A stretch of DNA of 64,000 nt from Saturnia japonica (GCA_033032175.1 CM065322.1:8866001-8930000); one strand, 5' to 3'. Shown: positions 9,546 to 21,525, numbered from the stretch's first letter. Numbers and translations are program-made. The notes: generated by a model not told the origin, from the letters alone.

Positions 9546-11997
9546 ATTCATAAAATAATTTAAAAAAAGTTAACGACTTGAACGTTGGAATGAAAACGAG
9601 GGCTGGGCTTGTTTAATACTATTATGCGAGCAAACTGTACACATATGTATGTGAGGGTCTTTTCATATTTACATGCACGCAGAAGATTAAACGCTTCCAA
9701 ATTAATTTAAAAAAAAAACCTGTTAATTTAAGGTTTTCATATCAACTGTAACATTTCCACCAAAGATTCTTATGAAAATAACATAGGAAAAACTGTTTTT
9801 GATCTTTGAAATTTGATTGCTTGTATTCAATATGAAAATGCATAATTTTATAGAAAATGTAAAGCTCTACAGAAAAATTCTCTTATAATTTTACGCTAAA
9901 TCAAGTGGTTCATAAGTTATTCGAGGTTAAAGTTTAACTTATATAAAATTTTAAATATTGTTAAGTATAGTTACAAAATAAATTGTTAGAGAATATATTA
10001 TGTACATATTTATTTTAGGTTACTTTATTTAAGCTGAATTCATGTAATTACATTATCTTGAAACTTAATTACATAATAAAGGAAGACTACATATTATTAT
10101 TTTTTACCCTTATTGATTTATTGTGATCTATGTATGTAAGTAACTGTAGAAAAATTAGATTTTTTAATTGTTTTGTTGATATTGTAACAATTAATTTCCG
10201 GATTTGTGTATTATGTGTGCCGGGATCAACTTAAAGAATGAATTGTATTAATGGTGTTAGTTATAAATATAATTTTCACATGATCTAACCTTATTATGAA
10301 TACATAATTTGTTTTACTTCCTTTAGAAATTCGGTTCGGTTTGTTAATCTCATAAAATAATGTCTATTGGTATAAATTATGTTCTTAAGTTATAACTATT
10401 ACTATACAAAATACCCAATTTTTTATTTAACAAGAATACCTATTTGAGAACACAAACTAATCAGGTGAATTATACAGATATATTGATCATTTTTATGATA
10501 TTTTATTTTATAAAAAATTATCTTCACATTTTTAATAATATCAATAATCTTTTTAAGCAAAATGTTTCATTGTTATATACGTTTATAACTATTTTCCTTA
10601 TCTTACTATATTAGAAAACAAAGACCACCGCGCCGCGCCACGTCTGGTCTGTCAGTCTGAACGCGATAAACTCAAAAACTACTGATCAGATTTTCATACG
10701 GGTTTCATCAATAGACGGAGTGGTTCATGAGGAGGATTTAGGGTTATATAATTCATTAAGGTTTTGTGTAAAATGGCTGAAATATGACGATAATTGTTGA
10801 AAATGTCGGAAAAAATCATGCCGATTGGGAGAGCTTTACTGGCGTACGCCGCGTTAACCAATAGAGTTATTGTTATAACACTTATCCAATTTACGTTCAA
10901 ATAATTATTTATTCAAAGATATTATATTATCCGGCCATATTTTTGCATATCTTTTAATACGTTAGATCATGTTATGGAGTAGGAGGCTAGGACTGTGAAT
11001 TAAATCAAGAAAAACAGGACAGGCAGCATTCTCTTACAAACTTTTAAAATTTAGCAATAAGAAGACGATTCTATAAGATCGAATCTTTTTTTATAGTATA
11101 TAGTATGCACTTGGCCTCAATCTTACCTAATGGTAAGTAAAGATGAGGCCACGGTGGATCGCGCTTACGTATAAAATGCCTGTTCATTCTTCGCTTGAAG
11201 ACTCCCAAGTTATTATAGTTGGATGGGAAGGCAGTTGAAGGAAGAAGATTGGTTGTATATTACGATATAAAAAGTAACTATATGAGTATTTATATTTATA
11301 AAAATATATTCATTAAAAAAATACTTTTTTTGAAACAAGCTTGTATTCAATATTTCACGTGTACTATACGCAAAGGCGCAAGAAAATCATTAAATTTAAA
11401 TTTCTCCTTCTCCTTTTTTTGCGCTACAAGCTTTTAAATTTATTGAAATATTGAATAAAAGCTTGTTTAAAAAATCATTAATTTTGTTTTGAAATTATTC
11501 TCAGCAAATTTTTGCATTTGATAGCCATATCATGGGGGTGCATACAAAATAACTGATCTGCCATATTTGAAAGACGCTTTTGAAAATATGGTTAAATATG
11601 AAACGTAATTAACGCATAGGTTATTTAAAACATAATTTTAACAACAAAACTATGGATAGTTGTAATAAATACAGAAGCCTCTGAAAGTATGTTCCGAAAG
11701 CCTTTAATATAACACCACTTTCAACGCAACGTCAGACCTCCACAATTGAAATTTCATTACTTGTTTTCGTGGCTTCCCTTTGAAACCTGAAATTAGAAAT
11801 GGTTTGGAGCGTGCTCGCAGACTCATAAAACCGCGTAAAAATTTTGGTTAAAATTCTTACTATAAAATATTTACATTTAGATACCGAAACTGAAATTTTG
11901 AAAAGAATAACCGTATTACGTGATATTTCGCACATTATCGAACGTGAATGGATGTTATCAAACAATTGTTAGTTGTGTGTGTTGTGTTAGTTAAAAT
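9546..11997. other. AT-rich DNA, no gene seen
   Basis: A long non-coding stretch with no ORF showing family features. Around 10620-10780 a GC-richer patch (CCGCGCCGCGCCACG, then a 'CTGATCAGATTTTCAT' block) resembles the conserved cores of other insect dispersed repeats. About 11120-11160 contains a CTTACCTAATGGTAAGTAAAGATGAGG-like SINE-tail motif. Nothing further can be supported. Confidence 0.4.
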
Positions 11998-12205
11998 ATA
12001 TTGTTAATAGAAGGCGCCGCCTACATATTTTTTTAAATCAATCAATGTTTTTAAACGACAACATTAATTTTAAACTATTTGCCATCAATAGTGGGGAACA
12101 TAATCTTTATAATGTTACTTGAATAATTATAATGAACAATATATTATAATAAATTAAAGGAGATATGGCGTTGCCACAAAAAAACACCTTTATGAAATAA
12201 TATAT

Positions 12206-12208
<3 letters not shown>
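11998..12208 (+). repeat. Dispersed repeat family E (copy 1)
   Basis: It shares ordered blocks with 27140-27352 in the same orientation: TTAATAGA(A/T)GGCGCCG, ACATTAATTTTAAACTA, GGGGAACATAA-like text, and AGATATGGCGTTGCCA. Non-coding. Confidence 0.55.

Positions 12209-12267
<59 letters not shown>
12209..12267. repeat. (TA)n microsatellite
   Basis: A nearly pure run of TA dinucleotides, about 29 units, flanked on both sides by TATGGATAT-like text. It sits directly at the 3' end of repeat E. Confidence 0.95.
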
Positions 12268-12269
<2 letters not shown>

Positions 12270-13265
12270 ATATATTGAGTTACTAGTGACGACTACTACC
12301 TTTATTATTTGTTACAGTAACAGCCTTTATGAACTACAAGCTACAAGTAAACAGCAGGAAAAAGAACATTTCGCAACTGTTTGTATGATCCACGTCTATA
12401 TTATGTACCAAGCTACTAAAATATTTTATTTTAAACACCTTTTAACCACATAAATAAGTAGGTACTTGTTTTAAAATAATTTAAAATAACAGTTTTTGGT
12501 GGATGCTTTATTGGACAAATACCTACTTTTGCAGATAAGTGATTTTCTTTTTTTTTCTTTATATGTTTACATAGGTTATTCTACCTATTTTATATACCAT
12601 TTGTGGTATTTCGAGTGATATAGCTTGCAACATAATCATAATAAAGTTAATAAGACTAAACGTGAACTTCGATTAACATCAAAATTTTCCTAGAAAGTTT
12701 TAGTAACCAGTTTACTTTATCGTGACTTAACTACGCTAGGTTTATTTGTACAGTTGTGCTAGCTTTCAAGAAGACGGATTTCGAACGAAACTCGTATTAA
12801 AACTGACACTGGTAAATGTTTCTGCGGTTCTAGTTGATTTTTTTGGTACATTATACTTCAATCTCTTATTATCTGCAATATGCTGGTGAGAACAATAAAT
12901 ATACTGTTATCAAATCTATTTTTATTATCACCATTTAAAAATGTCTAATGGTGCATACATTAAAGTCTAACTTAATTTAGTAACCACAAAACCATATGCC
13001 ACTGACAATGTGTTATTTCTATCGAAATGATAATTGTAGTTCAACTCTCTACCAAATTACCGGCACACTTCCTTTATCACTTTTTGAGAATTTCAACAGC
13101 AGTACAACAGTATTAGGATTCACCTTAATAACAAACTTTTAATAGGAATCACACGTCGCGGTAACATTCATAAGACTGACAAAACTATATCGAGCGAATG
13201 CTGGTGATATTAGTTTTTATTCCTACCTACATCTAATGCGCAAAAATAATAACGAGTACAAAACA
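12268..13265. other. AT-rich DNA, nothing recognised
   Basis: No coding or RNA gene evidence. Stops are frequent in all frames. Confidence 0.35.
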
Positions 13266-13345
13266 TTTTTTTTAGAACTGACTACACCGTTAGCCATAAG
13301 GGCCCTGGAGCCTCAGACGGCTTTTAAAGCTTCACCGGGGCTTGT
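13266..13345 (-). mobile_element. Severely truncated Jockey 3' tail
   Basis: Read on the minus strand, this has GGTGAAGCTTTAAAAGCC, GGGCCCTTATGGCTAACGG and GTAGTCAGTTCT, then an A-run of 8. It matches the last ~75 bp of the Jockey element at 3130-7368, with scattered changes. It is a dead insertion truncated to its 3' terminus. Confidence 0.8.
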
Positions 13346-14745
13346 TACAAAACAACGCAAAGCGCATGACTTCGCCAGCTTAGATTAAAATAGTTTAATT
13401 TTCAACAGAAGCCATGGGCTTAAAATCACCACGCCAGTCCACGACGTATTGGAGATTTCAAACATAACCAGCTGTAACCTTATGAGAATCCAAACCCTAA
13501 GGCCAAATATTATTCTTTGGTCTGAATTCAAACCATGTAGTCGAAATATAGCTCAGTAAACCTAATTTCTATAAATATTGTTAAAATATAATCCAGTATA
13601 AGTAACTTCTTATCGTGTTAAAATGAATTGGTATAAGAATGATGCTGGCTTTTTAAAAAATAACAGAAGATTAAAAACAAAACATAAATCATGTACATAT
13701 TATTTGACAAGGATTTGATCATAAAATTGCAAATAGATATTATAATCACCACATAGACGATACACCCGAAATAATTTTCATTTGATTCAAGCTTACACAT
13801 GGGTATAAAAGAAAGCAAGGGTGAATGTAATATAATATTGAATGAATAAATGAATATAAATGAATGGCTTTCATGAGTCAGAAAGTGAATTTTCAACGTC
13901 TCCTGTATTTTGTCGCATTGCCAATGTTATTTTATGTAACCTTGTAGGAATTAATGTCTACGAAACATAAGAGTAGTTAATAAATTTTCCGGCGCAATTT
14001 TATAAATACTCCTTATTAGTTGACAACTGAATAATATTTTTTACAAGAACTGACGAACGAAACTACGTTTACTAGTTAATAACTCACTGGCAACCATCCG
14101 CGAATTAGTTCGCGTTGATTACTGTACAATATACAATTGTGTAAGAATAAAAAATAATCTGTTATTGTTACTCACAAAGAAGGCATCTTCCTAACAGTCA
14201 TTTTTAGAGTCGAATCAGTAGTTACAGAGATTTCCTACAAACAATCACCAACTTTACCTTTTTTAATAATAATGAAATATATAGCATAAATATTCTTTGC
14301 ATTGATTGAATTTATAGATACATTTATTTATTATTATTCATTCATTACATATTTATTCATTCACTAATGAGTATACCTAGTATTGCACACAATTTTAATT
14401 ATAAAGCATTCGCCATAAAATCAATCGTTTACCTTAAAGAATGACCTAAGAACATTCTAACACTTTATTACATGACCTTGTTAAGAACAGTGTTTATACA
14501 CTGTCTTATTAATATAGGGCTATCTTATTAATTAAAATAGTTTTTTATTTATTTATGGCGGAAGTGATATTTACCATGTAAACTACAACACTTATATATT
14601 TTGAAATGTTCCATGTATTTTATTTACATTACATTAATAATAAGCAATTTTATCCAGGTATATAATAAAAGGGGTAAACCATCAGTTATAATACTTTACT
14701 GAGTAAGAAATTTGTCAACAAATTTGATTATGTATTTAACATTTA
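13346..14745. other. AT-rich DNA, no gene seen
   Basis: No family-like ORF. The 92-codon minus-strand opening at 13618-13896 is low-complexity and AT-driven, with no motif. Nothing else is supportable. Confidence 0.35.
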
Positions 14746-14925
14746 CATTTCAAACTAGCCTCTCAACTCTGCCTGCGACTTCATACGTGTGCAACTCAGT
14801 ATACGTTTTTTTTTTTTTTTTAATCAATATATTCTCATTTCAAACTAGCCTCTCAACTCTGCCTGCGACTTCATACGTGTGCAACTCAGTATACGTTTTT
14901 TTTTTTTTTTTAATCAATATATTCT
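14746..14925. repeat. Perfect 90-bp tandem duplication
   Basis: Units 14746-14835 and 14836-14925 are identical base for base, including a 16-T run in each. The unit contains CTCAACTCTGCCTGCGACTT and ATACGTGTGCAACTCAGTAT. The period is divisible by three, which is the only reason a 71-codon frame with a repeated peptide appears; I do not call it a gene. Confidence 0.95.
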
Positions 14926-15045
14926 AAGTTACACCTTATAATATCAGTTATACCTTATATCTGTGAGTGAAATTTTCATCAAAATATGTCAAACCATTTC
15001 GGAAATTAACCAAAACAAACAGAAAGCAAATACATTCATATGCAT

Positions 15046-15766
15046 TTACGGTGTAAAAGCTGTTCTGCAGCCTAGGTTTTGCCTTCGAGGCGTTTGGGAC
15101 TGGGGTGTAAGTTGCGGCGCGGCGGCGGATGCAATTAACGGGTTCAGATGGTTTAACGCTCTATCGAAATACCTACTCGCGAGAGTTTCGATGGAAGATT
15201 CGATCGAAGGAAATTCCATACCTTTATGGAGGTCTACATTTCGATAGAAGAATGGGAAATTGACTATTTTGCGTAAAAAATGATTTTGCAACTGTACGTT
15301 AAGATCGAGAGAACATGTCTTGTAGAGTGTAAGCTTATGTCTGAGAGACAATTTGCTTACCAAGCATAGCCGAGGATGCAAGCGGGCCAAGACCATAGCG
15401 GCCTTGTTCCGGACTCTACGGGCATGTGCCCTGAAGCTAAGCGTATCGTTTACTCTGGGTAGCCCAAGGGATTGGGACACCGAAAATGTAAAGGGCTTCT
15501 AGTGTCTTTCGTAGTTGTGCGGCATTAAAGAGAATCGCGGTATTCTTATCGGGGTTGAGAGCTATGAGCCATTTATGGAACCATCTGCCGAGATGGGTTA
15601 CTGCGCGTTGAGCGCGTGTTCTGAGGTGAGTTCTGTACCTGAGTGAACTGTAAATGACTGTGTTATCAGCTAATAAACCTACCTCGACCCCGGGGAAACG
15701 TGGAAGGTCGTTGATGTAAAGATTAACTAGACAAAGCGCCTGAATATACAATAGTGACTGTATCAT
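15046..15766 (-). pseudogene. Degraded Jockey-type reverse transcriptase fragment
   Basis: An older relative of the element at 3130-7368, in the opposite orientation. From 15766 downward it reads LVNLYINDLPRFPGVEVGLL, then LADNTVIYSS, where the catalytic YADD box has become LADN. It then reads THLGRWFHKWLIALNPDK and, in another frame, LSFRAHARRVRNKAAMVLAR, then LSLRHKLTLYKTC. A segment corresponding to roughly 40 residues is missing before FFYRNVDLHKGMEFPS, and the remainder NHLNPLIASAAAP matches the C-terminal region. The 5' part of the element, including the endonuclease, is absent. Frameshift, internal deletion and loss of a catalytic Asp make it inactive. Confidence 0.85.
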
Positions 15767-17488
15767 AATTTATAGCTTAATTTTAAGGTTCTTAGAAAAA
15801 CTGAAATTTATATACTATCATGTATAAAGTAAACAAGGAACTCTATTGTGGAATCGTTAAAGAAATCTCGTAGCAGCGAGTTGTAATCGAATTGTCCCGA
15901 GTCTGTTGAAACGAGAAACTGAATTACAATGCTAATGAACTCTTTGCATCTCGACGCAACTTTTATTTCTCTTGCCATAATCATTTTAAATTAATACAGG
16001 AGAGTTGGCTTTGTCTCAGTGTTTTTACGTTCATTTAAATTGATATTAAGGCATTGTTCAGTTTATTAAGAAGAAGTTTAAAAAAAAATCACCCTAATCG
16101 TGTCCATTTTCTTAAGGGTCTGCCTTTTCATTATCTTTAGAATCTTTTGACATTATACAAAGATAATAATAAAATAATACTTAAGTAGGCACCTATTATT
16201 TTTTATTTAAAAAATTACCCTTTTAATATTAGTGTAAAAAATAATTTGACGAAGTAAAATGAAACGTTCTTGTAAACAACTTAGAAAATAAATTGGTGAC
16301 TATTTATCACCGTGAAATTATTTTAAAATTAATAACAAAATAAAGACAAATAAAATGATGCAGATTATAATGAAGAATAATAATAATATAGTATAATTAT
16401 ATTTTAATAATTACGGAGCTATGGGAAATGCTGTGTACTCCAATTAGTAACATATGCATCGGGTATACTATTATCTATAATTATAATAATACTGTTTAAA
16501 GTGTATTGTTGTTGGAGTATCCATTAAATAAGCTATTAGTTTTACCTTCTACTAAACGAGCCAAACAAATACCGAAAAACAAAACATATTTATATCAAAA
16601 TGTATCGTTTATTCAAAATCTTAAATCTCCGAAAGTTCTTCACCGATTGCTTTATTATTTTAAGAAACGTTGCATTGAATACGCACTTGCTCTATAAGCT
16701 TTTTGCACAGACAATGGAAAAAATTTAAATAAATTATACCCACAAATACTGTGTACTTAAACATTTTTTCGTGCATTTTCTTTTTTTTTACATTTATCCT
16801 AACTGAGCTACAAGAACGCTAAGGTACAGCTAGTATAAAATAATAAAGAAAATGTAATTTTGAGAATAATTACAGGTTTTGTTGATTTACCAAACATTTG
16901 TATCAGTCATATAAAATCAAGTTTAAAGACACTCAATAACAAAAGAAAAATAATCATAAGCCGGGCCTAACTGGGCCGGCAGACGTTGTTCTGCTCTTTC
17001 CATTAGGCAATGACCCGATGACAGCGCCACTATCGAAACCTAAAATATCTATAAACGATCGTCTCGATAAAATAAATATATTATGTGAATAAGATCTCAA
17101 TCAGTCAAGTCGTTTAAAAGTTAGAGATAATTAACAGACGCAAACAAGATTTTTATATATCATTTATGTCTTATTATAAAGATAAACCTACTCTAAGATT
17201 GAATAATTATATTACATTGACTAAACTTATATCTTTACGTTAGATTACAAGCCTTAGTTCGTTACGATACATCATAAGGGGTAACAATATTAAATTAATT
17301 GAAGCCAGTACAATAACTCGGGAACGTTTCGGCTCGGTTTAATTATCCTAAATTCGGTATCATCAAATCAACCGCTGAGCCCGCAAGCCGTTACGTATAA
17401 ACGTCGAGACTCGCAACGCAACGCGGCCATGGAAACCTATATTATATTTATTTATATTGACATTGATATAGTTGATAAACGGTATAAC
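15767..17488. other. AT-rich DNA, nothing firm
   Basis: No gene is visible. A GC-richer block at 16968-17060 (GGGCCTAACTGGGCCGGCAG, then a segment with ACAGCGCCACTATCG) resembles, in inverted form, text near 46150 (AGTGGCGCTGTGATCG), so it is probably dispersed repeat. Confidence 0.35.
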
Positions 17489-17746
17489 TTTTACTTAGAT
17501 CTTTAAGAATGTTTAACACTTTACGCAATATTCTAATAGAAACTTAACCTTTCATCATGAAAAATCTTAACAAGAATATTAAGACACTTTAATTATATAG
17601 TACATTATTGCAAAGCCCGTGAAATAGGCAATTGCAGGTCGAGTATCGCCCGAGGACTTCACTAATACGAGACAGGCTATTGTCATTTCCGCTGAGGCAT
17701 ATATAGTGCTTTTCTCAAACATGCATGGAAATATTGTCATTATTTT
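17489..17746 (+). repeat. Left arm of a long inverted repeat (block X)
   Basis: The reverse complement reappears at 19784-20046. Shared text includes the segments around CAATTGCAGGTCGAGTATCG and GACAGGCTATTGTCATTTCC. Identity is very high over about 17489-17702 and lower towards 17746. It is non-coding and of unknown origin. Confidence 0.88.
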
Positions 17747-17966
17747 CGAAAAAAGAACACGCGAAGTATCAAATTTATGAACAAAGAAAATAAAATCCAT
17801 TGTAGGAGCGTTTTTGAATTTAGAACATTACAATGCTCCAGCAATGTTGTATGAAACGGCGTGCCGGGATGATTAAATACTCTTTTATTGGATCTCTTTT
17901 ATCGTTCTTGGTATGTCCATAAAATCAATACTTCGCATATTCTTTTTTCGAAAATAATGACAATAT
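17731..17966. repeat. Small foldback with 27-bp perfect arms
   Basis: 17731-17757 is the exact reverse complement of 17940-17966 (core TTCGAAAATAATGACAATAT). Weaker pairing extends about 20 bp beyond each arm. The ~180-bp loop contains ordinary AT-rich DNA. The left arm overlaps the end of block X, and part of the same core (AAATAATGACAATAT) recurs at 19784-19798. Confidence 0.85.
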
Positions 17967-18175
17967 CTCCATACATATTTCAATTTTTGCTGATTTTTTT
18001 TGGCTGTCAATGTTGAAAAATAATAAATCTGATAACTTATAATAAAGTGTCCTAACACAATATACTATCAATCGGCTTATTGCGATATTCAGTACTTTAT
18101 CTTTTATTTACACGTATTTTTAAATGACTTAAAAAAAAGAGGAGATTCCTAATTCGACTGTATATATTTTTTATT

Positions 18176-18402
18176 GATGTTCAGGCATAACTTCTTTGTT
18201 TTTAAACCGATTTAGATTACTCTTTTTTAGTTGGAAAAGGGATACATCAAATGTGGTGACCTTTTAATTTCTTTGGCATTAGACCTTGCACTTCAAAGTT
18301 ACAAGGATACAAGGATAGATAGAATAAGCAATACTTCAAGATACACCAGGAAACACCTCAAAATCATTGAAGATGGTTTTCTTCTTCTTTTTTAAATTGT
18401 CT
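18176..18402 (-). repeat. Dispersed repeat family D (copy 1)
   Basis: On the minus strand it carries AAAACCATCTTCAATGATTT, a 'GGTGT(A)TCTTGAAG' block, and CATAACTTCTTTG/AACATCAAT, in the same order as 21265-21525, 40650-40775 and 55265-55515. Non-coding. Confidence 0.55.
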
Positions 18403-18706
18403 TGTTGCTTAGTAGCTCTATGTATAGTACGTTACATGAAAATAATTAATTCAAAGTTTCACACTAAACCTGTATAATACAAAAACTTCTGTAATTAGTC
18501 GGTCTAATTTATTATTGGCTCTAAAATTTACAAGTAACATACTTGTCTGCACAGATAATGTCTGTCGCCTTCCGCATCAAGTGGGTTACTTTATTATACG
18601 CAATTCAGAACTTCGGTGTCTACTAGGGTTGCCAACTTTTGTTACATCAAATATAGTATTTTCAAAGCTATTTACTTCAGTAAATATAGTAGATGCCAAA
18701 AAGACG

Positions 18707-19783
18707 AAAAAAATATAGTAGGTTTCAAATAAATATAAATATCTAACGGAATATTTTTTATTGCTTGATAGACATGTAATTATCACTTCACTTCTTATAA
18801 GAATGGAGACATGCGTTAAGAGCACAATTCCGCCAGTGTCATGTGGTTAAACTTGAAACGAAGGAGATTGGCCGGTGGAAAGCTCTGGTCTGTTCTATAG
18901 AAGTTGACCAGTGTAATTTTGCTTCTAAGCTGAGTTAATCAAAATAAAAAAGACAACACAACATTTAACAACTCAACCACCATGCACTTTAAGTCTATAT
19001 TACCACCAATAATAACATATTAAACTACAACTGATAGTGACAAATTATTAAATTGACAATGACATACCAAATCTTGTTCAGAAAGAGATAAAGGCTGCGT
19101 TCTGCGTTCCGTTTTACACTTCAACGTTTTGGAATAAATAATGTTGCCTAATTTTTTTATCCAATATAATTATAGTTACATCCTCTACTATATATATATT
19201 TAGAAACATAGTAGCTAGACGACTAATATGGTAGGATACTATATTATATAGTAGGTTTGGCAATAATCTAGTGTCAACCGTTAAAAGGATCTTTGTCCTC
19301 TATGCGTTCATTAACCAATTATCAGATCGCGATTAAACTTTCGTAGGATATAGTGCGCAAGCTCCCAAAGATTCAGTATTAGTTCAACCAGTTTACAATA
19401 GGTGGCGCACGAGTCCGTTTCATTTCGAAGAAAAGAGGAATAAAGTCAAGGCCAAAAGCTGCAAGACTCATAACCTATCATAAAAATTTGTCTGTAAGGC
19501 ATTTACTTACTAAGTATTGTTAGATTTTATTAATGTTAGAATTTCATTTCAATTTGTTTCAGGGCATTTCTAAGGATATTATGCGTATGCTGCCCAAGGA
19601 AATTACGAAAGAAATATCAACCACAACTTCGATTCAAACAATCACAAGTAAGTTTTTGCTGAAGTAATAACAGTATTATCGGGTGGTCGGACAGAACAAT
19701 TGTATCCGACTGGATCCCGACTACCATACACATGGTAATAAGCCCATCACATTGACTCTCTTTTAGATTGTCGCGTTTCGGTG
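18707..19783 (+). repeat. 1.08-kb direct duplication, copy A
   Basis: Collinear with 20043-21119 at a constant offset of 1336 bp. I counted roughly a dozen differences by eye (about 1%), for example in the GAGTCCGTTTCATTTCG region and one extra G in the ATTTAGGAAAC stretch of copy B. It contains the 85-bp exon-like segment 19563-19647 and a family F repeat (19290-19492). It ends exactly where the inverted block X copy begins. Confidence 0.95.
19563..19647 (+). CDS. Exon-like segment, copy A (unknown host gene)
   Basis: An 85-bp segment bounded by a strong acceptor (TTTCAATTTGTTTCAG) and a consensus donor (GTAAGT). In phase 0 it reads GISKDIMRMLPKEITKEIST then TTSIQTIT plus one base. The leftover A joins TA of the exon at 23189 to make ATA (Ile), after which PGIDDDVFFSDTTRDVSIVT continues in frame. 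A second frame is also open, but it stops soon after the join. The segment is duplicated without change at 20899-20983. Its length is not a multiple of three, so using both copies in tandem would give A+GG, CAT, TTC, TAA, a stop three codons in. Protein family not recognised; there is no transcript evidence here. Confidence 0.6.
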
Positions 19784-20046
19784 AAATAATGACAATATAT
19801 TCCAGCTCCATGTTTGCAGAAAAGCGGCTATATATGCCTCAGCGGAAATGACAATAGCCTGTCTTCGTATTAGTGAAGTCCTCGGGCGATACTCGACCTG
19901 CAATTGCCTATTTCACGGGCTTTGCAATAATGTACTATATAATTAAAGTGTCTTAATATTCTTGTTAAGATTTTTCATGATGAAAGGTTAAGTTTCTATT
20001 AGAATATTGCGTAAAGTGTTAAACATTCTTAAAGATCTAAGTAAAA
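19784..20046 (-). repeat. Right arm of the long inverted repeat (block X copy)
   Basis: Reverse complement of 17489-17746. It lies precisely between the two direct copies A and B, replacing the sequence that follows copy B (TAGTGTATATCCAGCTCCAG). Short shared text CCAGCTCCA appears near the junction in both contexts, which hints at a microhomology-mediated switch. Confidence 0.88.
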
Positions 20047-21119
20047 AAATATAGTAGGTTTCAAATAAATATAAATATCTAACGGAATATTTTTTATTGC
20101 TTGATAGACATGTAATTATCACTTCACTTCTTATAAGAATGGAGACATGCGTTAAGAGCACAATTCCGCCAGTGTCATGTGGTTAAACTTGAAACGAAGG
20201 AGATTGGCCGGTGGAAAGCTCTGGTCTGTTCTATAGAAGTTGACCAGTGTAATTTTGCTTCTAAGCTGAGTTAATCAAAATAAAAAAGACAACACAACAT
20301 TTAACAACTCAACCACCATGCACTTTAAGTCTATATTACCACCAATAATAACATATTAAACTACAACTGATAGTGACAAATTATTAAATTGACAATGACA
20401 TACCAAATCTTGTTCAGAAAGAGATAAAGGCTGCGTTCTGCGTTCCGTTTTACACTTCAACGTTTTGGAATAAATAATGTTGCCTAATTTTTTTATCCAA
20501 TATAATTATAGTTACATCCTCTACTATATATATATTTAGGAAACATAGTAGCTAGACGACTAATATGGTAGGATACTATATTATATAGTAGGTTTGGCAA
20601 TACTCTAGTGTCAACCGTTAAAAGGATCTTTGTCCTCTATGCGTTCATTATCCAATTATCAGATCGCGATTAAACTTTCATAGGATATAGTGCGCAAGCT
20701 CCCAAAGATTCAGTATTAGTTCAACCAGTTTACAATAGGTGGCGCACGAGTTGTTTCATTTCGAAGACAAAAGGAATAAAGTCAAGGCCAAAAGCTGCAA
20801 GACTCATAACCTATCATAAAAATTTGTCTGTAAGGCATTTACTTACTAAGTATTGTTAGATTTTATTCATGTTAGAATTTCATTTCAATTTGTTTCAGGG
20901 CATTTCTAAGGATATTATGCGTATGCTGCCCAAGGAAATTACGAAAGAAATATCAACCACAACTTCGATTCAAACAATCACAAGTAAGTGTTTGCTGAAG
21001 TAATAACAGTATTATCGGGTGGTCGGACAGAACAATTGTATCCGACTGGATCCCGACTACCATACACATGGTAATAAGCCCATCACATTGACTCTCTTTT
21101 AGACTGTCGCGTTTCGGTG
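20043..21119 (+). repeat. 1.08-kb direct duplication, copy B
   Basis: Second copy of 18707-19783, about 99% identical by eye. It starts within the A-run at the end of the inverted block X copy and runs on into unique-looking DNA, so B is probably the ancestral right-hand context. Confidence 0.95.
20899..20983 (+). CDS. Exon-like segment, copy B (identical to copy A)
   Basis: All 85 bases match 19563-19647. The acceptor polypyrimidine tract and AG are also identical. The donor is GTAAGTG here against GTAAGTT in copy A. Either copy could be spliced to the 23189 exon in the same phase, and the two cannot be used together without an immediate stop. Whether B, A or both are used cannot be judged from sequence alone. 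With ~1% background divergence, an unchanged 85-bp stretch is expected fairly often by chance, so identity alone is not proof of selection. Confidence 0.6.
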
Positions 21120-21264
21120 TAGTGTATATCCAGCTCCAGGCTTGCAGGGCGGCATGAGAGCGACTACCGTCGTTAGATTACTAATTTGTCGGTGGTCACC
21201 GTTGTTTTTGGATTCTACTGCGCTTACCATCAGGCACAGAGCCGTCAGTTTGCTGTAATATTAA

Positions 21265-21525
21265 GTATTAACAAGACAATTTTTAACAAAAAGGAAAACC
21301 ACTTTCAATGATTTTGAAGAGTTCTCTGGGTATCTTCGGAATTGAAGATACAACGGCAATAAAATTAAAACCTTTGAGATATCCCGTATCCAAATAAAAA
21401 AGAATCATTCAAATCTGTTCATAAACAAAGAAATTTTCGCTGAACATCCATAAGAGAAATATTAATACACGTCAATAGAGTAAGCTCTGTCCTTTTTTTG
21501 AAGTCTGCTAAAAAAATACACTACA
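21265..21525 (+). repeat. Dispersed repeat family D (copy 2)
   Basis: Starts near ATTTTTAACAAAAAGGAAAA. It contains CAATGATTTTGAAGAGTTC, GAATTGAAG, ATAAAATTAAAA, a '...AAATCTGTTCATAAACAAAG' block and GAACATCCATAAGAG, in the same order as the copies at 40650 and 55265. Confidence 0.6.

Noticed and set aside
14712..14927. 71-codon frame with a repeated 30-residue segment
   Set aside because: A by-product of the 90-bp tandem duplication and poly(T) runs (Phe tracts), not a gene.
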